Of a stretch of DNA of 31,879 bases, positions 13,750-21,977 are shown piece by piece. Position 1 is the first letter of the stretch. Every line of letters begins with the position of its first letter. Origin of the DNA: JAAFHZ01 sp964247085 (GTDB taxonomy: Bacteria; Cyanobacteriota; Cyanobacteriia; Cyanobacteriales; Chamaesiphonaceae); NCBI GenBank assembly GCA_964247085.1, contig CAXTSX010000041.1, forward strand, positions 1 to 31,879, written 5' to 3'. Position numbers and translations under genes: made by a program. A model generated the notes under the pieces. The model saw nothing but the letters and a program-made list of their open reading frames with translations, ran no database searches and was not told the DNA's origin.

Positions 13750-15591
13750 ATGGAGAAACTAACTCCTGTGAGAACTATGGCGGCAACAATCATCTGCCCT
13801 AATCCCGAATGCCATGCTCCTAACCAACTGAGCCAGAGTTTTTGCGCCCATTGTCGTTTTCCTATTCCGAAGGTTTATCTTTGGGCAATAGGTGAAGAAA
13901 TAAATAATTTCAAAGTTGGGCAAGCTTTAAATGGTCGCTATTTACTGGTTAATAAAAAGACTGTACTAGACACGAAGCCAGCCATAAAGTTGGAAAGTAG
14001 TGAAAAAGTTACAGATGAAATTGCTAAATATTTGCGTTTGCTGCCCTGTAAACTACACATTCCCCAGATTTACGGATCCATTAATGTCTCTCGAACTGGT
14101 CGGCGAAATGTTCCCATCTGGCTACTCGAAAATTCACCCATCTACAGCAGTAACTTAACCAAAAATCTCTCTGGTCAACTAATGCCCGATATCGAAACAG
14201 CTTGGAAAAATGCTGGTTCGATGCGTCAGTTGAATTGGCTGTGGCAAATTGCTCGTTTGTGGACACCCTTAATGGAAGAAGGTGTCGCTACCACGCTACT
14301 CCATCCCGATCTGTTGCGCGTTGATCAAGGCATTGTCAAGATTTTAGAATTCTCTGACGATGCGACTTTACCGACCTTCGCTGATTTAGGTAACAAGTGG
14401 CAAACGTGGCTAAAAAACACTCGATTAGGAGCTGCCCCAGCTATTGAAAAAATTTGTCAGGGCTTAATTCAGGGTGAGATCAAGCAATCAGAGGAATTGA
14501 TTGCCTTCTTGGATCATGCGTTGGCCGTAAATGGCCAACGCCAGTTTTTAGAATGTGAATACTTGACATTGAGCCATACTGGTCCCAAGCGTCATCAAAA
14601 TGAAGATTCTTGTCACCCACCCAGTGGTGATGTGCCAGTACACAAAACAGGTTATGACCTGAGTTTGGTCATGGTCTGTGATGGTGTGGGTGGACATCAG
14701 GGTGGGGAAATTGCTTCTAGTTTGGCGATCGAAACCATTCGCAACCGCCTAGAGAATGTTTTGGATAAGCCGGAGAATCGCAATCCGGAGTCAATTACTA
14801 GCCAAATTTCTACTTCGATCTGCGTCGCCAATGACCTAATTAGCCTCCGCAACGATAGTGAAAATCGCCATGAACGCCAGCGCATGGGTACCACCATGGC
14901 CATGGCTTTAATTCATGGCCATGAAGTTTATGTAGCAAATATTGGGGATAGTCGCATTTATCGGATTACCCGTAGTGCTTGCCAGCAAATCACCTTAGAT
15001 GATGATTTAGCTACTCGTGAAGTACGACTGGGCTACAGTCTCTATCGGGAGGCGCTATCTATCCCCGCAGCGGGGTCTCTTTTTCAAGCTTTAGGCATGA
15101 ATTCTTCCACACACCTGCACCCGACAGTGCAGCGCCTAATTATTGATGAGGAATGCATTTTTCTATTGTGTTCTGATGGATTGAGTGATAACAATCGCGT
15201 CGAACAGTTTTGGCAGAATGATGTCTTGCCGATTCTAGAAGGTAAAATTGACCTGATGGCTGCTAGCCATCGTTTGATTAATACAGCTAACAATCTGAAT
15301 GGTCATGACAATGTCACTGTGGCGCTGTTGCATTGTCGAGTACAGCAACCCCGTGAAGCTGGTCAAATCGCCGGATTAGATAATATTGGTCAGTCGATCG
15401 ATCTAGCTCCTGTCGATACTCTAATGCTACCTAGTCCCTATACAACTACTGCTCAACCCACTAAAAATAAGTCCCAGGTATGGGTCGGACTACTAGCGGT
15501 ACTGGTGGCTACTGGTATGCTGGGAGCGGTCGCTTCTCAAGTAAAGCTTCCCAATGGTGCTGCTCCGACAATCACTCCACCTACTGATTAA
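13750..15591 (+). CDS. Zinc ribbon–pseudokinase-like–PP2C phosphatase with C-terminal membrane anchor
   Basis: Residues ~16-36 carry a CPNPEC/CAHC zinc ribbon. Residues ~58-265 look like a degenerate kinase fold: GRYLLVNKK start, a hinge-like PIWLLEN, HPDLLR at 185-190 where HRDLKP is expected, and EFS at 200-202 in place of DFG. Residues ~270-535 are a PP2C Ser/Thr phosphatase with metal ligands RHQNED (281-286), DGVGG (311-315), GTT (380-382), GDSR (399-402), SDGLSD (475-480) and GHDNVT (518-523), so the phosphatase should be active. Residues ~577-596 are one membrane helix. An alternative start is ATG 13777 (MAATIICPNP), which is equally plausible. It probably opposes the Hanks-type kinases encoded downstream. 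Confidence 0.88.
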   Translation: MEKLTPVRTMAATIICPNPECHAPNQLSQSFCAHCRFPIPKVYLWAIGEEINNFKVGQALNGRYLLVNKKTVLDTKPAIKLESSEKVTDEIAKYLRLLPCKLHIPQIYGSINVSRTGRRNVPIWLLENSPIYSSNLTKNLSGQLMPDIETAWKNAGSMRQLNWLWQIARLWTPLMEEGVATTLLHPDLLRVDQGIVKILEFSDDATLPTFADLGNKWQTWLKNTRLGAAPAIEKICQGLIQGEIKQSEELIAFLDHALAVNGQRQFLECEYLTLSHTGPKRHQNEDSCHPPSGDVPVHKTGYDLSLVMVCDGVGGHQGGEIASSLAIETIRNRLENVLDKPENRNPESITSQISTSICVANDLISLRNDSENRHERQRMGTTMAMALIHGHEVYVANIGDSRIYRITRSACQQITLDDDLATREVRLGYSLYREALSIPAAGSLFQALGMNSSTHLHPTVQRLIIDEECIFLLCSDGLSDNNRVEQFWQNDVLPILEGKIDLMAASHRLINTANNLNGHDNVTVALLHCRVQQPREAGQIAGLDNIGQSIDLAPVDTLMLPSPYTTTAQPTKNKSQVWVGLLAVLVATGMLGAVASQVKLPNGAAPTITPPTD

Positions 15592-16147
15592 GGCGAGCCT
15601 CAAAGGTGTATTGGTGATTAGATTTTTCACCATCGTTATCCAAGCAGACCATCACCTGACCACTAGTGTTTTCGGTTTGCAGAATGGTTGGCTGATTGAC
15701 CATATACATTTGACCAATCAAAATCTGACCATTGGTACTGTAAGCTGAGATGCCGAGAATCCCTTGATGGTTGGCTACGGCTACTTGTAGCTTGCTATTC
15801 GGAGGCAGGTCTTTATAGGTATAGCAATCGCGGTCATCGCCACCACTAGCATGGAGATAGCCACTGTACATTTGATTTAAAGAAACTGGCCGAGCGGTGG
15901 CTAAGTTATTCCCGGTATCACCAATGCTCCCTCCATCTTGACCGATCGCAAAAGATTGGGATTGGGCAGCTTGTTGGAGTTGTGAGACGATCGCATTTGG
16001 AGCAATTCCTTTGATTTCAGCTATCTGAGCATTTCCCACTGGGTTGGAGCTGTTATTGATACCGGCGATCGCCCTGATGGGAAACAGATTAATTAGATTA
16101 CAGAAAATCGCAAAACCAGTTGGTAGCAAGATAGATAACTTTGTCAT
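15581..16147 (-). CDS. Secreted hypothetical protein, 188 aa
   Basis: The N terminus MTKLSILLPTGFAIFCNLIN is a hydrophobic signal sequence, with likely cleavage after IRAIA near residue 28, so the protein should be periplasmic or extracellular; no lipobox is seen. The second half (GYLHASGGDDRDCYTYKDLP, then SKLQVAV) resembles the beta-sandwich PPC-type pattern in which a D-x-Y/F core repeats. Two cysteines (DRDCY and VMVCLD) could form a disulfide. The function is not recognised. The stop lies 11 nt inside the 3' end of the convergent PP2C gene. The ATG is at 16147, 158 nt from the next gene in the same direction. Confidence 0.7.
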   Translation of the reverse strand: MTKLSILLPTGFAIFCNLINLFPIRAIAGINNSSNPVGNAQIAEIKGIAPNAIVSQLQQAAQSQSFAIGQDGGSIGDTGNNLATARPVSLNQMYSGYLHASGGDDRDCYTYKDLPPNSKLQVAVANHQGILGISAYSTNGQILIGQMYMVNQPTILQTENTSGQVMVCLDNDGEKSNHQYTFEARLNQ

Positions 16148-16234
16148 GCTCGGCTAATGATAAATTGCATAGTTTATATTACCCAACGCTGATCACTTCC
16201 GTACCAATCAGCATAAATGAAAACAAAACAGAGC

Positions 16235-16272
16235 AAAGCGACTAGTCATTAATAGCAATTACTGGTCGCTTT
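16235..16272 (-). terminator. Intrinsic terminator of the NDP-sugar pyrophosphorylase gene
   Basis: AAAGCGACTAGT (16235-16246) pairs with ACTGGTCGCTTT (16261-16272), 12 bp with one T·G wobble and a 14-nt loop. Read on the minus strand it is 33 nt after the stop at 16306 and is followed by T-rich sequence (rc of AAACAAAACA at 16221-16230). Confidence 0.75.
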
Positions 16273-16305
16273 CCTGTGATGGCGTTGCGATTATTTACTT
16301 AACTT

Positions 16306-17499
16306 TCAAGCAGATTCTGATCGCTCATCATCAAAATTAAACATCTGAATCATGGCTCTGGCTTCCAGCGGCGACATGTTACTGATCGTCGATACCGGCT
16401 GACGAGTGTCAGTAATCAGCCAATCTAGAGCAGCAGCTTGGAGATCGATCGTCTCTCCAGTCTTATCAACACAATAACGACCAAAAACCAATCGATCGGT
16501 AAGGCAAACTTCTTGACCAATCCGGGAATATTCAAAAACCACACTATTATCAATGCGAGCACCAGCACAAATATGGCAGCTGCGGCCAATCATGGCTGGA
16601 CCAATGATCGTTGCCCCATCTTCAATCTTGGTCATAGCACCAATATAGACCGGACCTTGGATATTTATTTTGTCCCAATTGGCAGACACATTAATGCCAG
16701 TATAAATACCTGGCCGTACCTGATGACCGGGAATGGGTACATTTTTCACTTCACCCATTAAAACACTACGAATAGCTTGCCAATAGTCCGGTACCTTGCC
16801 AATGTCTACCCACTGGAAGTCCATCGAAATCCCATAGAAAGGTGCGCCCATTTCCACTAGTTTCGGAAATAGCTGACTGCCAATATCGTATTCTTCATTA
16901 GCAGGAATATAATTGAAAATTTCGGGTTCAAAAATATAAATCCCGGTATTGATATCAGTACTGAGCGCTTCTTCGACTGTCGGCTTTTCTTGAAAAGCTT
17001 TAATGCGTCCATCTTCATCAGTTACGACTACACCATAGCTCGGTACTTCCGACTTAGGGATCGACTTCATTACCACGGTGGCCAAGGAACCTTTTTCTCG
17101 GTGCCATTTAACCGCAGCAGTCAAATCTAAGTCAATAAGAGCATCGCCACAGAGCACCACAAAGGTATCATCAAAGAATGGGGCAAAGTCTTGGATGCGC
17201 TTCATTCCGCCAGCTGAACCCATCGCCTTCCCGACTAAATCTCCTTGTTCACCGATAGAACCTTCAAAGGAGTAACCAATTTCTACGCCAAATCTTTGAC
17301 CGTCATGAAAATAACTCTCAATTTCTTGGGCTAAATGGCTGACGTTAACCATGATTTCATTAAATCCGTGTTCTCGTAGCAAATCAACCAGGAACTCCAT
17401 CACTGGCTTTTGCAGAATTGGGATGAGGGGTTTAGGAATCGTGTAAGTAATTGGTTGAACGCGAGTGCCTTTGCCCGCAGCCAAAATCATAGCTTTCAT
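16306..17499 (-). CDS. NDP-sugar pyrophosphorylase (mannose-1-phosphate guanylyltransferase-like)
   Basis: The nucleotidyltransferase signature LAAGKGTRVQPITYTIPKP starts at residue 6, with G9-K10-G11-T12-R13 and K23. Further sites are VLCGDALIDLDL (metal/sugar-phosphate), GSAGGMKRI, FQEKP and NTGIYIFEPE. After residue ~250 come hexapeptide repeats of a left-handed beta helix (PGIYTGINV, IQGPVYIGAM, ATIIGPAMIG). The family makes GDP-mannose or dTDP/UDP-glucose for cell-surface glycans; the substrate cannot be told from sequence. I used ATG 17499 (MKAMILAAGKG, 397 aa); the in-frame ATG at 17544 would add 15 unrelated residues. It ends at the hairpin at 16235-16272. Confidence 0.9.
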   Translation of the reverse strand: MKAMILAAGKGTRVQPITYTIPKPLIPILQKPVMEFLVDLLREHGFNEIMVNVSHLAQEIESYFHDGQRFGVEIGYSFEGSIGEQGDLVGKAMGSAGGMKRIQDFAPFFDDTFVVLCGDALIDLDLTAAVKWHREKGSLATVVMKSIPKSEVPSYGVVVTDEDGRIKAFQEKPTVEEALSTDINTGIYIFEPEIFNYIPANEEYDIGSQLFPKLVEMGAPFYGISMDFQWVDIGKVPDYWQAIRSVLMGEVKNVPIPGHQVRPGIYTGINVSANWDKINIQGPVYIGAMTKIEDGATIIGPAMIGRSCHICAGARIDNSVVFEYSRIGQEVCLTDRLVFGRYCVDKTGETIDLQAAALDWLITDTRQPVSTISNMSPLEARAMIQMFNFDDERSESA

Positions 17500-17544
17500 A
17501 GAAGTAGGTTGCTTAGTTTTCCCGATGGGTCTACTGTAACCCAT

Positions 17545-17978
17545 TATTACAAATCCACAAAGTTATGTACTTTACTAAATTCATTGAAGATACTGAAGTC
17601 TTGATCGACTGGATAGGCTAGGATTAGAAAACATATAAGTAATTGTGCTACTTAACACCAAGTAACTTTTTAGTTTGGTTGCGCTACTTTCCCCAATGGT
17701 TGACACTGACTACAATTGATATCAAATATTTATCTGGTTCTCCTTAAGTATTTTAAACAGAAGTGAGAATTTTATATCCTAAGTAAATAACTCGAATATT
17801 TTGATATATAAAGTAATTGAAAATATTTTTTTACTAAGGTATAGCTGATGATTTGGCGCTTAATTTTTAATTAATGAAGTAAAACTTGATGTTTACGTTT
17901 TTCGATTTTGGAGTATGGATCCCTGATTCTCCTTATATCGAGCATAATAAACTATGACTGTTCAAAAAATTTTGACCA
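17545..17978. other. AT-rich gene-free region upstream of tatC
   Basis: About 430 nt separate the divergent NDP-sugar and tatC genes. The part from 17750 to 17900 is clearly more AT-rich than its surroundings, with TATATAAAG and T7 runs. A perfect TTGATATCAA palindrome lies at 17716-17725, just after a TTGACA (17700-17705) that lacks a well-spaced -10. A 13-codon ATG frame (17954-17995) overlaps the tatC start out of frame. I see no gene or RNA structure that I can support; divergent promoters are expected here. Confidence 0.6.
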
Positions 17979-18833
17979 ATGAGTGCGGAAGCTGAAAAAA
18001 ACATTGAAACCATTGAAGATCAAAGCATCGAGCTTTGGCAGCCCGAGGTGGTCGCAGAGCCGATCGATGATTTAAATGATCCTATCTATTCGGATGAGAT
18101 TGTGGAGCCGATCGATCCAGAAGAAGAACTCCTCAGCGAAGTGGAGATGACTTTCTTTGATCATCTGGAGGAACTGCGTACCCGCATTTTCTACATTCTG
18201 ATCGCGGTGGTGGTCGGGGCGGCGGGTTGTTTCACGGTGGTTAAACAGTTGGTAAGCCTGTTAGAGGTACCGGCTCATGGGGTGAAATTTTTGCAGTTGA
18301 CTCCCGGCGAATACTTTTTTGTTTCGATTAAGGTGGCCGGATATGGCGGCATTTTGGCAGCTACACCAGTAATTATTTACCAAGTAATTCAATTTGTGTT
18401 GCCCGGTCTAACTCGCCGGGAGCGGCGGTTGGTTTTACCGGTGGTTTTAGGTTCTAGTGTGTTGTTTGTGGGCGGGTTGTTTTTTGCCTACTACTTGTTG
18501 ATTCCAGCAGCGCTGAATTTTTTGGTGAGTTATGGCGCCGATGTGGTGGAGCAATTGTGGTCGATCGAACGCTATTTTGAATTTATTTTGGTGTTACTTC
18601 TAGCCACTGGCTTATTGTTTCAAGTGCCCGTGGTGCAAATCTTATTGGCCTTATTGGGCATCGTCACCTCGGCTCAAATGCTAAAAAGTTGGCGGGTCGT
18701 AGTGATGGCTGCCATGATTGTGGGGGCAGTTGTCACCCCTTCCACCGATCCAATTACTCAAAGCTTGTTAGCTGGTGCGGTTTTGGGTTTGTATTTTGGG
18801 GGCGTGGGCTTCGTGAAAATGTTAGGTAAATAG
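17979..18833 (+). CDS. tatC: Sec-independent protein translocase TatC
   Basis: TatC recognises twin-arginine signal peptides and forms the receptor core of the Tat translocase in thylakoid and cytoplasmic membranes. The conserved FFDHLEELRTRIFY is at about residues 58-71 and precedes the first of six membrane helices. The P48-type loop FLQLTPGEYFFVSIKVAGYGG is the classical TatC signature, followed by LPGLTRRERR and ATGLLFQVPVV. The protein is unusual in its ~55-residue acidic N-terminal extension, with EPIDD and EPIDP repeated. No tatA is in the window. The kinase–FGE gene begins 86 nt downstream. Confidence 0.95.
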   Translation: MSAEAEKNIETIEDQSIELWQPEVVAEPIDDLNDPIYSDEIVEPIDPEEELLSEVEMTFFDHLEELRTRIFYILIAVVVGAAGCFTVVKQLVSLLEVPAHGVKFLQLTPGEYFFVSIKVAGYGGILAATPVIIYQVIQFVLPGLTRRERRLVLPVVLGSSVLFVGGLFFAYYLLIPAALNFLVSYGADVVEQLWSIERYFEFILVLLLATGLLFQVPVVQILLALLGIVTSAQMLKSWRVVVMAAMIVGAVVTPSTDPITQSLLAGAVLGLYFGGVGFVKMLGK

Positions 18834-18875
18834 ACGATTCTAGACCTAATTGTTTCTTGGTTAACTCCAAATGGG

Positions 18876-18919
18876 TATTAATAAAGCAAGCGTCATCTTC
18901 CAGCTCATCTTTATTAATA
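18876..18919. promoter_or_regulatory. Perfect inverted repeat abutting the kinase–FGE start codon
   Basis: TATTAATAAAG (18876-18886) and CTTTATTAATA (18909-18919) are exact reverse complements separated by 22 nt, and the right arm ends at the base before the ATG at 18920. The arm centres are 33 bp apart, about three helical turns, and each arm contains the self-palindrome TATTAATA. This fits a DNA operator for a dimeric regulator. As an RNA hairpin it would be AU-rich and weak, but it could still restrict access to the start codon. Confidence 0.5.
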
Positions 18920-20629
18920 ATGCAAGTTTGGCAAAATAACCAAGAAATCAAGAATGGTAGATTCCTCGTCCAAAAGGTTCTAGGAGCCGGTGGATTTGGG
19001 ATTACCTACCTAGTGATCGAACAACAGACTAATAAGCCCTACGTCATTAAAACTCTCAATCATCTCCAGCAAAGCCGAGAGGACTTCATCGATCGACAAG
19101 AAAAGTTTGTCAATGAAGCGCTGATCTTAAAAGGTTGCCGGCATCCTCATATTGTGCAGGTTTACGAGCTGATCCAAGAGGATGGCTTATGGGGGATTGT
19201 GATGGAGTATATCGAAGGTGAAGAGTTAGCCCACTATACCGACGAGAAAGGTCAGTTAGCTGAATCGGAAGCCTTAATTTATATAGATCAAATGAGTCAG
19301 GCGCTGGCTTATGTACACCAGCAGGGCTTCTTGCACCGGGATATCAAGCCCCATAATATTCTGTTGCGCAAAAACACCCAACAAGCAGTGTTAATCGACT
19401 TTGGATTAGCCCGGGAGGTACTATCTGGCCGCCAGTCCAGCATGACTAATTCCACTACTGAAGGCTATGCGCCGATCGAACAATATCAGCAGTCTGGCAC
19501 CACTGGTTCCTATTCAGATGTGTATGCCTTGGCGGCGACACTCTACCATCTGTTGACGGCACAAGTGCCGATGCCTTCTACTTTTCGCAGTTATGCTCCC
19601 CTGCCGTCACCCCAGCATTTTAATGCTCAGATTAGCGATCGAATCAATACGGCAATTGTCCAGGCTTTGCACCAAGAATACCAGCAGCGGCCACGGACAA
19701 TGGCTGAGTTTCGGGAGCTACTGGGGCTAGCCACCATCAACCCGGCACCGACTGCTGTGTCCCTGGCCGTAACTTCAGATCCGCCCGTCGCAGACAGTTT
19801 TGATGTGGCTAAGTGGCAGCAAACGCTGGTAGCAGCGAGTAACCAGACTAGTTTTAACTTGGCGGCTCAGCCCGTAGTGAGCTCTCGCAAAACCGTTTTG
19901 CGTTCCGGTAGTTTTTGGCGGGGTAAAAATGTAGAACTGGAGATGTTGTACGTACCGGAAGGTGAATTTTTGATGGGATCACCGAGTGATGAAGTGGGGA
20001 GCTTAGCTCATGAAAGACCTCAGCATCAGGTGCAGATGAATTTTTTTCATATGAGCAAATTTCCGATTACCCAGGAGCAGTACTTGGCAGTGATGGGCAG
20101 AAATCCGGCTAAATTCAGCGGTGACCGACGTCCGGTAGAAAGAGTGTCCTGGCATGATGCGGCCGAGTTTTGTGAGCGCCTTTCTAGCCAATCCGATCGG
20201 TTATATCGATTGCCCACTGAAGCGGAGTGGGAATATGCCTGTCGGGCACAAACGACCACGGCCTTTTACTTCGGCAACAGTATTTATGCCAATTTGGCTA
20301 ATTATAACCAGAGTAATCCTACAGGTAAGTTCAAATCCAATTTGGTGCGGCGAGAAACCAGTGCTGTCGATATTTTTCCGGCTAATAACTTTGGCCTACA
20401 CGACTTGCACGGCAACGTGTGGGAATGGTGTGCTGATAATTATCACGCTGATTATCGGGGAGCGCCTACCAATGGCGATGTGTGGCCAGCAGAAGTCGAT
20501 CGAGATCGCCGGGTGCTGCGCGGCGGAGCTTGGGGCTGTAGCCCTTCGGAATGTCGATCGGCTGCGCGGCACTGGGAATTAGCGGACAATCGCAGTAACA
20601 AAATTGGTTTTCGAGTGGTATGTAATTAA
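18920..20629 (+). CDS. Ser/Thr protein kinase fused to an FGE-sulfatase domain, 569 aa
   Basis: The Hanks-type kinase domain spans residues ~14-275: glycine loop LGAGGFGITY (21-30), VIK with K44, HRDIKPHN (139-146), DFGLA (160-164), and a GYAPIEQY activation segment. The C-terminal ~240 residues form an FGE-sulfatase/C-type-lectin-like domain: GEFLMGSP, PITQEQY, RLPTEAEWEYACR, GNVWEWC, RVLRGGAW and IGFRVVCN. Such fusions are known in cyanobacteria, and the extra domain is thought to serve in binding or sensing rather than formylglycine formation. I chose ATG 18920 because MQVWQNNQEIKNGRFLVQ leads straight into the kinase; a TTG at 18857 would extend it by 21 low-complexity residues. The FHA-kinase gene starts 20 nt downstream, so they form an operon. 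Confidence 0.92.
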   Translation: MQVWQNNQEIKNGRFLVQKVLGAGGFGITYLVIEQQTNKPYVIKTLNHLQQSREDFIDRQEKFVNEALILKGCRHPHIVQVYELIQEDGLWGIVMEYIEGEELAHYTDEKGQLAESEALIYIDQMSQALAYVHQQGFLHRDIKPHNILLRKNTQQAVLIDFGLAREVLSGRQSSMTNSTTEGYAPIEQYQQSGTTGSYSDVYALAATLYHLLTAQVPMPSTFRSYAPLPSPQHFNAQISDRINTAIVQALHQEYQQRPRTMAEFRELLGLATINPAPTAVSLAVTSDPPVADSFDVAKWQQTLVAASNQTSFNLAAQPVVSSRKTVLRSGSFWRGKNVELEMLYVPEGEFLMGSPSDEVGSLAHERPQHQVQMNFFHMSKFPITQEQYLAVMGRNPAKFSGDRRPVERVSWHDAAEFCERLSSQSDRLYRLPTEAEWEYACRAQTTTAFYFGNSIYANLANYNQSNPTGKFKSNLVRRETSAVDIFPANNFGLHDLHGNVWEWCADNYHADYRGAPTNGDVWPAEVDRDRRVLRGGAWGCSPSECRSAARHWELADNRSNKIGFRVVCN

Positions 20630-20649
20630 ATAGTAAATATATTAGTATT

Positions 20650-21969
20650 ATGACGGCCACAGTTTCTCTGGTAATTACCCAAGGCAAGTTGAGTGGCCAG
20701 CGTTATGTTTACGATGCGCCAGCAATTTGTATTATGGGTCGGCAGGCTGACTGCCATGTGCGGTTGCCCAGTGATGCTGATCATGCGCAAGTCTCTCGCT
20801 ATCACTGCTCACTCAATATTAATCCCCCACGTATTCAGGTCTCAGACTTGGGTAGTGGTAATGGCACCTTCGTTAATGGCCAAAAAATTGGACAACTAGT
20901 TTCGGCGGTCGATCGATCCAGCGGGTATGAGCTGAAGCATGGTGATCAACTGCAACTAGGCTATACCGTCTTTACCGTAGCCATTGAGGCCAACTCCACT
21001 GGAGACTTAGCTGCTAGTCAATCATTTGCACCACCACCACCAGCTCTTCACCATCAAAATCCAGACATTATTATTCAAGGCCATAAGGTGTTAAAGCCTT
21101 TGGGTAGCGGTAAATGTGGGGCGGTTTATTTGGCGCAGCAAGAGCAAACTGGTGAGCTAGTGGCCTTGAAAATCATGTCGCCCCAGGCGGCGGTGAATGA
21201 ACGGGCGGTGAAAATGTTCGTCCGCGAAATGTCTAATACCAAAGCTCTCGATCATCCTAACGTGGTTAAGCTGTTGGACTATGGCGAAGTGAATGGGCTG
21301 TTCTTTTTTACGATGGAATGCTGCCATGAAGGAAACGTGGCCGATTTTATAAAGAATCAGGGTGGCAAACTGCCGCTTAAGATTGCCATCTCCATTACCC
21401 TCCAGATTCTATTGGGGCTAGACTATACCCATAATGCTGTATTGCCAGCCGTGCGGCTCTCGGATGGATCGATCGGCGAGGGCCAGGGCTTGGTGCATCG
21501 CGATCTGAAGCCGGCTAATATTTTCCTGAGCCGGGATGGCAAAAAAACCGTGGCTAAACTGGGAGATTATGGTTTATCGAAGGCTTTTGAGCTAGCTGGT
21601 TTGAGTGGGCATACGCTGACTGGTCAAAAAGGGGTCATGGGTACCCCCAGTTTTATGTGTCGCCAGCAACTGTTGAATACTAAATATGTGCAACCGGCGG
21701 TAGATGTCTGGGCAGCAGCAGCCTGTTTGTATACGATGATTACGGGCGAGTCGCCGCGCCGTTTTGGTGGTGGTGAATCTCCTTTGCGGGTAATTTTGCA
21801 AGAGCCAGCCATACCAATTTTAGAACGAGACCCGACCTTGCCACCGTTTTTAGCAGCGGTGATTGATCGAGCTTTGTGGGAAGACCCCGATAACCATAAT
21901 GAAATTTTTTATAAGCGAGCGATCGATTTCCGAGAAGCCCTGCTAACAGCTGCGATCGTCGCAGTTTAA
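20650..21969 (+). CDS. FHA domain–Ser/Thr protein kinase, 439 aa
   Basis: An N-terminal FHA domain (residues ~5-110) has the phosphothreonine-binding signature: IMGRQADC, QVSRYHC, DLGSGNGTFVNGQ. The kinase domain (residues ~140-430) begins LGSGKCGAVYLA, has VALKIM, HRDLKPANI (283-291) and a DYG (306-308) in place of the usual DFG, then GTPSFMCRQQ in the activation/P+1 region. All catalytic residues are present, so activity is expected. The FHA domain could bind the autophosphorylated kinase encoded 20 nt upstream or the kinase itself. The stop is 8 nt from the stop of the convergent membrane glycosyltransferase gene. Confidence 0.92.
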   Translation: MTATVSLVITQGKLSGQRYVYDAPAICIMGRQADCHVRLPSDADHAQVSRYHCSLNINPPRIQVSDLGSGNGTFVNGQKIGQLVSAVDRSSGYELKHGDQLQLGYTVFTVAIEANSTGDLAASQSFAPPPPALHHQNPDIIIQGHKVLKPLGSGKCGAVYLAQQEQTGELVALKIMSPQAAVNERAVKMFVREMSNTKALDHPNVVKLLDYGEVNGLFFFTMECCHEGNVADFIKNQGGKLPLKIAISITLQILLGLDYTHNAVLPAVRLSDGSIGEGQGLVHRDLKPANIFLSRDGKKTVAKLGDYGLSKAFELAGLSGHTLTGQKGVMGTPSFMCRQQLLNTKYVQPAVDVWAAAACLYTMITGESPRRFGGGESPLRVILQEPAIPILERDPTLPPFLAAVIDRALWEDPDNHNEIFYKRAIDFREALLTAAIVAV

Positions 21970-21977
21970 AATTCCAG

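Noticed and set aside
17954..17995. 13-codon frame overlapping the tatC start (possible upstream ORF)
   Set aside because: No Shine-Dalgarno and ordinary composition; such frames are expected by chance in AT-rich leaders.
20380..20629. The FGE-type C terminus of the kinase (GGAW ... GFRVVC) resembles variable regions of diversity-generating retroelements
   Set aside because: No reverse transcriptase, accessory Avd-like gene or template repeat is in the window, and the codons there are not enriched in AAC/AAT. It is treated as an ordinary FGE domain.
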